Source: Actinostola sp. cb2023 (Eukaryota; Cnidaria; Anthozoa; Actiniaria; Actinostolidae). Taken from it: a DNA stretch of 64,000 bases. The stretch spans positions 62,001 through 126,000 of the forward strand of contig JAUJYZ010001579.1 of NCBI GenBank assembly GCA_033675265.1, written 5' to 3'. Below the pieces are notes generated by a model. That model was given only the letters and a program-made list of their open reading frames with translations, searched no databases and was not told the DNA's origin. The translations under genes were made by a program, and so were the position numbers. This document shows positions 58,548 to 64,000 of this stretch, piece by piece; within the stretch, counting starts at the first letter, position 1; each line of letters starts with the position of its first letter.

Positions 58548-59194
58548 ACGAAGATTTCAGCCTCATCCGCGCTATCGGGTAGTACACAATCAGCGTAGTA
58601 GTCAAAGAGGGAGGGAACAGTCGTATCCTAGTCCTAACTGACTGCCCCTTACCACTTCAGCTATCTGTACTTCCGATTGATTTCGAGGGTCAATTTAGTA
58701 GTCTATCGTGTAACGGTTATTGTTATGGAAATTTATTGACTAACGTAGCCCTCTGGAAATACGCTGGACCTCGACGCCAGTGAGTGATCGCATGACCCGG
58801 GATCGACTCTCCGTGGACACCAACATTTTTATAACGCGTATCTTCTTTTTATCGTTTTTTTTTTCTTGTCTTAATTTTCTATCATTGCAAAATGTCGAGA
58901 TTAACTGATTTGACAATTTTGAATTTTAAAGAAAATAAAATTAAAAAAATATCGATAGTTATTAACCGCTTAGCCGTTATTATAGCAATTAATACGAGCA
59001 ATATCGATAAGTAAATTGGAGCCACACAACATTATTACTATTGCTGAGGACAAAATGCTGTGTTGACTTAATATCGAACTGCATGCGGAAGTCAGACAAG
59101 AGAGTAAAGTAGTGATGAGATGGATAAACGGATGGAAGGAATGGTGGATAGATGGATGCATGAGTTGATTGAAGGAGAGAAGGAAGGATGGAAT
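58548..59194. other. Stretch without a recognised gene
   Basis: The text 58755-58820 (GGACCTCGACGCCAGTGAGT, GATCGCATGACCCGGGATCG) is weakly tRNA-like at box B (GGGATCGACTC), but I found no fold or partner box A. Otherwise AT-rich DNA. Confidence 0.4.
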
Positions 59195-59784
59195 AGAGAG
59201 ATAGAACGGAGAAAAGGATTATGGAAAGGATGGGAGAAAAGGAAGGGTACAAATAAATGGGATAGACGGATGGATGATAGTAATATGGTATTAAGGGAGG
59301 TGCTCAGCTAGAGTCTTAGTTCCTTTTAAGTGAATTAAAATGACTATAAATCAAAGTGATGGTTGTTTTGCCTGACACAGATATTTAAATATTAATAGGA
59401 GAACTGTTATTACAAAAGGGGTCTTCATCAACAAGGCCCCTTTGAAGAAAACAGACCTCATAGACAATTATTGTTGTATCGAAATCACCTAGGATGTTGT
59501 TTTCAGCACGAAGTTTGACTATTCCTTCAAGATACGGGTCAATCCCTCACTTTCTCATGATTCTTCAACCCATGTTATATCAAAATCACCTAGGGTGTTG
59601 TTTACAGTTCGGGCATGCGCACAATCAAAAAACTCGAGATCGTTTTTTTTCCGTGAAACTATCAGAACGCTTCAGTTTGGTGTTGGTTTTCATTTTTGGG
59701 TCAATTTGTTGCTAGGAGCACACTAATTGAGAACTGTCATTTAATTTCGTCAATAAGACCCCTTTTAAGAAAACAGACCTCATA

Positions 59785-59935
59785 TGTTTGGCTGCATTTC
59801 TATATCGAATAGAATATTTGTCGATAGAAAAGATAATGTCAATTAATAACGCCTTGTTCGAATATACACGAGATGTTATTTCATTGTATTGTAAGTTACA
59901 ATGTTCATAAAATAAACCATTACGATTGTGTTATT
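59785..59935. repeat. Direct copy of 54866-54910 joined to 55216-55310
   Basis: TCGAATAGAATATTTGTCGA...GATA is followed at once by ATGTCAATTAATAACGCCTT and then the TATTTCATTGTATTGTAAGT text. The same two segments are separated by the MITE at 54911-55215 on the other side of the composite. Confidence 0.8.
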
Positions 59936-59939
59936 GTTG

Positions 59940-60195
59940 TTGTTAATTATTGTGTTATTAACTTACGATACAGACCGAGCAAACGTGTTTCACTAGCTGA
60001 CTTGCGCGCGCGAGCAATAAATGAATGAAGGGAAAAAACACATGACTTATAACTTACTGCATAACTTACGATACGGACCGACCAAACATGTTTCACTGAC
60101 TTGCGCGCGCGGGCAATAAATGAATGAAGGGGAAAAACACATGACTTATAATTTACTGCATAACTTACGATACGGACCGAGTAAACGAGGTCAAT
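59940..60195. repeat. About 103-bp tandem repeat, two and a half copies
   Basis: ACTTACGATACAGACCGAGC, GTTTCACTAGCTGACTTGCG and ATAAATGAATGAAGGGAAAA recur at about 103-bp spacing, followed by a partial third copy up to ACCGAGTAAACGAGG. Confidence 0.8.
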
Positions 60196-60295
60196 AAGGT
60201 TTAGTACATGGTTTGTTTTCTTTTCTTGTACATGTCCTCAGTGGTAAAATGTTGTAGGTCCGTACGGGACGTAATGACGACCAACTCTACTCGGT

Positions 60296-62580
60296 CTAGG
60301 ATCTGTAGTTTATGTTGTTGGATGATTGTTTAGGCCTTGGACGTACAGCAGTCAATCGCATTTCTTCAGCGTTGTTTTCGTGTACGGGGTTTGAACCTCC
60401 TCTGGAATGCCTCTCACATCGCAAAAGTCTTTTCAGTCCTTGACGGTAGGTCTTGATAAAAACAAAATAGATGCAAGGATTCACAACCGAATTGAGGTAG
60501 CCAAAGTACCGAACAATAAAAAAGATATAGTCAAATGTTTCTTTCCCGACAATTTTATTGTTCCATTTCCATGTGAAAGTAATCACCATAAGATAACAAA
60601 AAATAGGCCCCAAACATACAGCACACGAGAGAACTATAACAATGCTTTAGCGAAATATTTGGTCATTTCTTCGTTGCCGAGATCGAACTTGTTCGTCGCT
60701 GAAAAGCTGGAGAATGTCTCGAGATCTCTTGTACAGTGTGCCTATCGTGACTGTGTACATTACTGTGATGGCAAAGAAAGGAATAAAGTATGTGCCAAAA
60801 CATAAGAACGAAAAATGTATGAGTTGTCCTTCCATATCAGCGTACACACAACCTCAGTTCCATTTTTAGCGTCCTTTAGGCCAAACACGGCAAGGTAAGG
60901 CGAAAGCAGAGCCATCGCTAGCAGCCACGTCATAGCAATCAGGATTCGATTTTTCTTGTTCAGTGTGTTTGCAAGACCAACGTTGAAGGGATAAACAATG
61001 GCTACAAATCTGCTCGCTGCAATGATGACCAGGCTAAATATCGAGATTGCGGGTGCTAAATCGGTCAAGAAATAACACAGTTACACAGGACAATGCCACC
61101 AACTCCACTCACCGACCAATATGGGCTCATGATCTTTTGCGAAACGAAACGATACGATGAAAAAAACGATACGATGCGATACGGATTTTTGCGAAACGAT
61201 GCGATACGGATCTTTTGCGAAACGAACTCTACTGTACAATATGTGATACTTGTAATTCTTCACTCTCTAGAGGCCTCTTTAGTCAAGAATGAGCTATATG
61301 TTATTGCCGTCGGAGCGAAGCGTAGCTAGATGGCTTATATAACGTATGACAGCGGACATCACATCTCTGTAAAAATCAACCAATCAGAATGGACCGTTGG
61401 GTGAATCAGCAAAATTCAAGAATCAGAATCTCTATAACGTGTATATCTCGGCTATGAAAAGAAAGCTCAGTCGAGAAACAATATTTTAGTCTTTCCATCC
61501 GAGATCTGATGAGCCCATTGACAACAAAGGTGGCGGCGGCCCTCTGTTATTGCAAGGCCGCCAAATCGTCCTGGTTTTAGTCTTCTATGAAACGTTGTCG
61601 TCAAGATTAGCGAATTTCCTGCTAAATGTAAGTTACAACTGAAAACGGTAATAAAGTAATATTTTCGGCATGGTTCTCGTGACTGAGCTAAGCTGACTCG
61701 CTACGCGTTTTTCACTCACTACATACAAAAAAGAAATCTAAGACCAAATCTTAAAAGTTGACTCAGTGTAAACTTCCTGGAAACTACTCTCAGAAGGCAG
61801 GAAATCTATTTCAGAGACCCTATATTTCAAAAATTTTCGGGGAGCATGCCCCCGCACCCCTTATCAGCTCTCGCGTTCGCCGCTCGTCAAAGTTATCTGC
61901 AACGACGTAGTCGACTCTCGACCAGTGAAAATCCCGGAGAAAACATGTAGCAGCCCCAGTGAACAGTCTCTCAAACAAAATAAATACCAAAAAAAACGGA
62001 TTCGCCTATCGGGTTGTTATATCGCTAATAGACCTCGGTAACAGTATATATAAAGCTTTAATTTATATAAATCCTTTACATAAATCCCAAAAAAAACTGA
62101 GTGATAGATGCATTTTACTATGTATTTATGTAGCGAGAAAGTCCGCTTCCGCTGGAAAACGAAGAAAATGGTATTTCCAAGACTCTAGATTTCTAAATTT
62201 CCATGCCTCCTCACCCCCCTAGAAACTCACGCCTTCGGCGCTCGTTGCTCTGTGCGTACATTGGAAAAAAAAGCACGCTACGCCCCTGATATAACACAGC
62301 TCGTTCTTGACCAGAGGCCTCTAGAGAGTGAAGAATTATTATCACATATTGTACAGTAGAGTTCGTTTCGCAAAAGATCCCGGCGTATCGCATCGTTTCG
62401 CAAAAGATCCGTATCGTATCGTTTCGCAAAAGATCCGTATCGCATCGTTTCGCAAAAGATCATAAGCCACCAATATGGGGTAATTTGTTCATACATCTTA
62501 ATAACGGGCATTGCCAGCAAAGGGATGAACAGGTCTGAAATGGCCATGTTGACAATCACAAGATTTTACTCCCTCAGAAA
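60296..62580 (-). pseudogene. Rhodopsin-family GPCR pseudogene
   Basis: Read downward from 62580, TM2 (VNMAISDLFIPLLAMP) ends at QITPYW. A 1.34-kb insertion interrupts, and the frame resumes at 61118 with PYWSVSGVGG. TM3 follows (DLAPAISIFSLVIIAASRF, with SRF where DRY/DRF is usual), then TM4, TM5 (FLCFGTYFIPFFAITVMYTV), TM6 (VCLGPIFCYLMV), TM7 NPCIY and a tail ending INYRS. TM1 and the N-terminus are absent: a stop sits immediately before the TM2 segment. One-base frameshifts occur before TM3 (about 61075) and before TM5 (about 60825), and a TAA sits before TM6 (about 60645). The style is that of cnidarian peptide-receptor-like GPCRs. No ligand can be assigned. Confidence 0.85.
61126..62468. 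mobile_element. Mutator-like non-autonomous element inside the GPCR
   Basis: The 1343-bp insert is flanked by ACCAATATGGG at 61115-61125 and 62469-62479 (up to 11 bp; 9 bp is usual for Mutator-like elements). Ends of about 190 bp are inverted and carry several copies of GATCTTTTGCGAAACGAT, then ACTGTACAATATGTGATA and CTCTAGAGGCCTCT. No transposase was recognised. Confidence 0.8.
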
Positions 62581-63126
62581 AAAACCCGAACTAGATGAGT
62601 GTGTCATGGGTGTACAGAATGATAGAATGTAGTAAATATAGTAAATGTAGTAAGAGTGTGTGAGCTGATAAGAGTTGCGTCCCTAATAGATCAATCCCCG
62701 GGGACCAATCCAAGGTTAATTCCGCCATTTTGTAGGGGGTGCAAACACGGCTAATTTCAGTCAAAACATGATCATTTTGAGGTCTAATAACTCCAATCGA
62801 CTTTGTTGGATTTACGATCTGAAAGTTGCTTTAAATTAATATTAGCTAAAATATTGTTGTGACTGAAAATGTGACTACAAAGAGCATTTAAACTATATTT
62901 ACAGCTATTTCAAATCTGTCCGTAGTTCTTATCAGTTTTAATTAAAACTAATTAGCATATGGATTAGCTATTTAGAACGAACATTTATTCACGATGTATT
63001 TCCAAGATGGCTTCAGTGTCCAGGTGGTCGACTGCAGTGTAGGAAGACAGTCTCTCGGCTGAGCCAAAACTAGTTTTAATCGTACGCGTCCCTCGCAACC
63101 AACATGGCTGGTATTGTTTGTTGCGT
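62581..63126. other. Stretch without a recognised gene
   Basis: I looked for the missing TM1 exon of the GPCR on the minus strand and found none. The text is plain AT-rich DNA with a GTAAATATAGTAAATGTAGT run near 62631. Confidence 0.4.
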
Positions 63127-63382
63127 TAATAGTCCCTTTTCGCGTTCACAGATCCCGTTGTAAAACCGCTGTACATACTGACATCAGACGCATTTGTACA
63201 GGGTTAGCCTCAGTGTAAATTATTCACAAATATCAACAAGAACACGAAAAAATGTTGACATGAAACAATAGAAACATTTTGAATTGCACGGACTGGTTTC
63301 TGAATCGAGGCTAAGCCTGTATCAAATGCGTCTTTTGTCAAGGACAGCGGTCATCTCTAAACAACGCGAAACTGGAGTATTA
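63127..63382. mobile_element. Diverged relative of the MITE at 18942
   Basis: Outer text TTAATAGTCCC...GGAGTATTA and inner AGACGCATTTG-AGGGTTAGCCTCA with GAGGCTAAGCCTGTATCAAA match the LCMT2 intron element. The middle AATGTTGACAT.AAACAATAG is also shared, in reverse orientation. The last 600 bp of the window holds nothing recognisable. Confidence 0.65.
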
Positions 63383-64000
63383 GCTATCCGTACATGGTTG
63401 TAATAAATAGGTTCCGCGGACTGATTTAATAGCCAAGCAAAATAAAAGGAGCTGAAATTGTCTGTTGTTTCCGGTCAGTGAAGAAACAACTGGAGAAAAT
63501 TGATAGAAAGTACATAACACGGTTTATTTTTTTTATTACTATTTATCATTCTACTTTTGTACAGACAACTCAGTGATCTAGCGCCTAACATTTGACATGA
63601 CGTTATTTTTTTTGTAGATGTATAGAATATATGTATACATGCATGTATCTCATGACTCACTATATGAGATCGAAGAGTTTAATCTGGCATTTAGCAAGCT
63701 ATTCTATAATGACATTAAAACTTGACTTCTTTTCGATAAACATTCACAGATAATCACTTCAGCTTGGCCGATTTTAATTTTAATCTTAAAATGTTCTCTA
63801 CGATATTCTGCAGTCATTTTAATTGTCGCTGGATGTTTGTGTTTTCGTTTTCTCGCCTTTTGTGGCGGGATTACTCTAAGGACTCAGACAAGGTATTTCT
63901 GTGTTCATTGGAGTTCATGATCAGTATTCAGTGTGCCGAGTCTAAATGAGCGAGTCCTTCGGCTTGAATCACTGAGTCGTCTAGCCGAGTGTTTCTCACA

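Larger units (their letters stand above)
54425..59461. mobile_element. About 5-kb composite with roughly 250-bp inverted ends
   Basis: The left part, 54425-54665 (GAACTAAGACTCTAGCTGAG, CACCTCCCTTAATACCATAT, CCTTTTCTCCCATCCTTTCC), is mirrored at 59195-59461 with small indels. Other elements lie inside, including the one at 56558-58540. No transposase was recognised. Confidence 0.65.

Noticed and set aside
58750..58820. tRNA gene
   Set aside because: Only a weak box B-like word; no acceptor stem or box A could be drawn.
60407..60805. Plus-strand 132-codon frame
   Set aside because: It is antisense to the GPCR pseudogene, whose transmembrane motifs are clear on the minus strand.
60296..62580. 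Intact GPCR with introns at the frame changes
   Set aside because: The frame changes lack GT/AG introns, the TAA before TM6 is inside a continuous homologous stretch, and TM1 is missing. Sequencing errors could explain single-base shifts but not all lesions together.

Overview
This is animal nuclear DNA: AT-rich, intron-rich, and packed with short palindromic transposons (MITEs) and minisatellites. A rhodopsin-type GPCR relic, a dopamine beta-hydroxylase-like monooxygenase and abundant TACATGTA-like words suggest an early-branching marine invertebrate. A cnidarian is my first guess and a sponge is possible; the sequence alone does not settle it. All gene models were built by hand from splice sites, reading phase and remembered family sequence patterns; no search was run.

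Layout. (1) 95-6217, plus strand: the last eight exons of an OSR1/SPAK (OXSR1/STK39) kinase, ending with its CCT substrate-docking domain. (2) 6291-8175: a decayed Ty3/Gypsy pol fragment on the minus strand, enclosed by inverted repeats, then about 2.7 kb without a gene. (3) 10852-30127, plus strand: a complete 20-exon LCMT2/TYW4 gene (tRNA wybutosine-synthesizing protein 4; methyltransferase plus kelch propeller), predicted 669 aa. Its introns hold a 71-copy 35-bp minisatellite, an inverted triplication that carries exon 4 three times, and many MITEs. (4) 30128-39941: an intergenic transposon zone with a 70-bp minisatellite, a roughly 4.2-kb element with long terminal inverted repeats, and a train of MITEs inserted end to end. 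(5) 39942-53212, plus strand: a complete 14-exon DBH-like monooxygenase (MOXD1-like), predicted 612 aa, with five tandem arrays in its introns. (6) 53213-60295: nested inverted-repeat elements without genes. (7) 60296-62580, minus strand: a GPCR pseudogene with two frameshifts, a stop codon and a Mutator-like insertion. (8) The last 1.4 kb holds one more MITE.

The three main genes are unrelated in function: WNK-pathway ion-transport signalling, tRNA-Phe wybutosine formation, and copper-dependent hydroxylation in the secretory pathway. I see no evidence that they are co-regulated.

The most unusual signal is that several intronic tandem arrays are built from the exon 3' end together with its 5' splice site. 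This occurs at LCMT2 exon 2, LCMT2 exon 19 and MOXD1 exon 13, so the splice donor itself has been amplified up to about 70 times. Next is the P1-A-P2-A'-P1-A-P2 inverted triplication inside LCMT2, whose turning points are exactly two palindromic MITEs.
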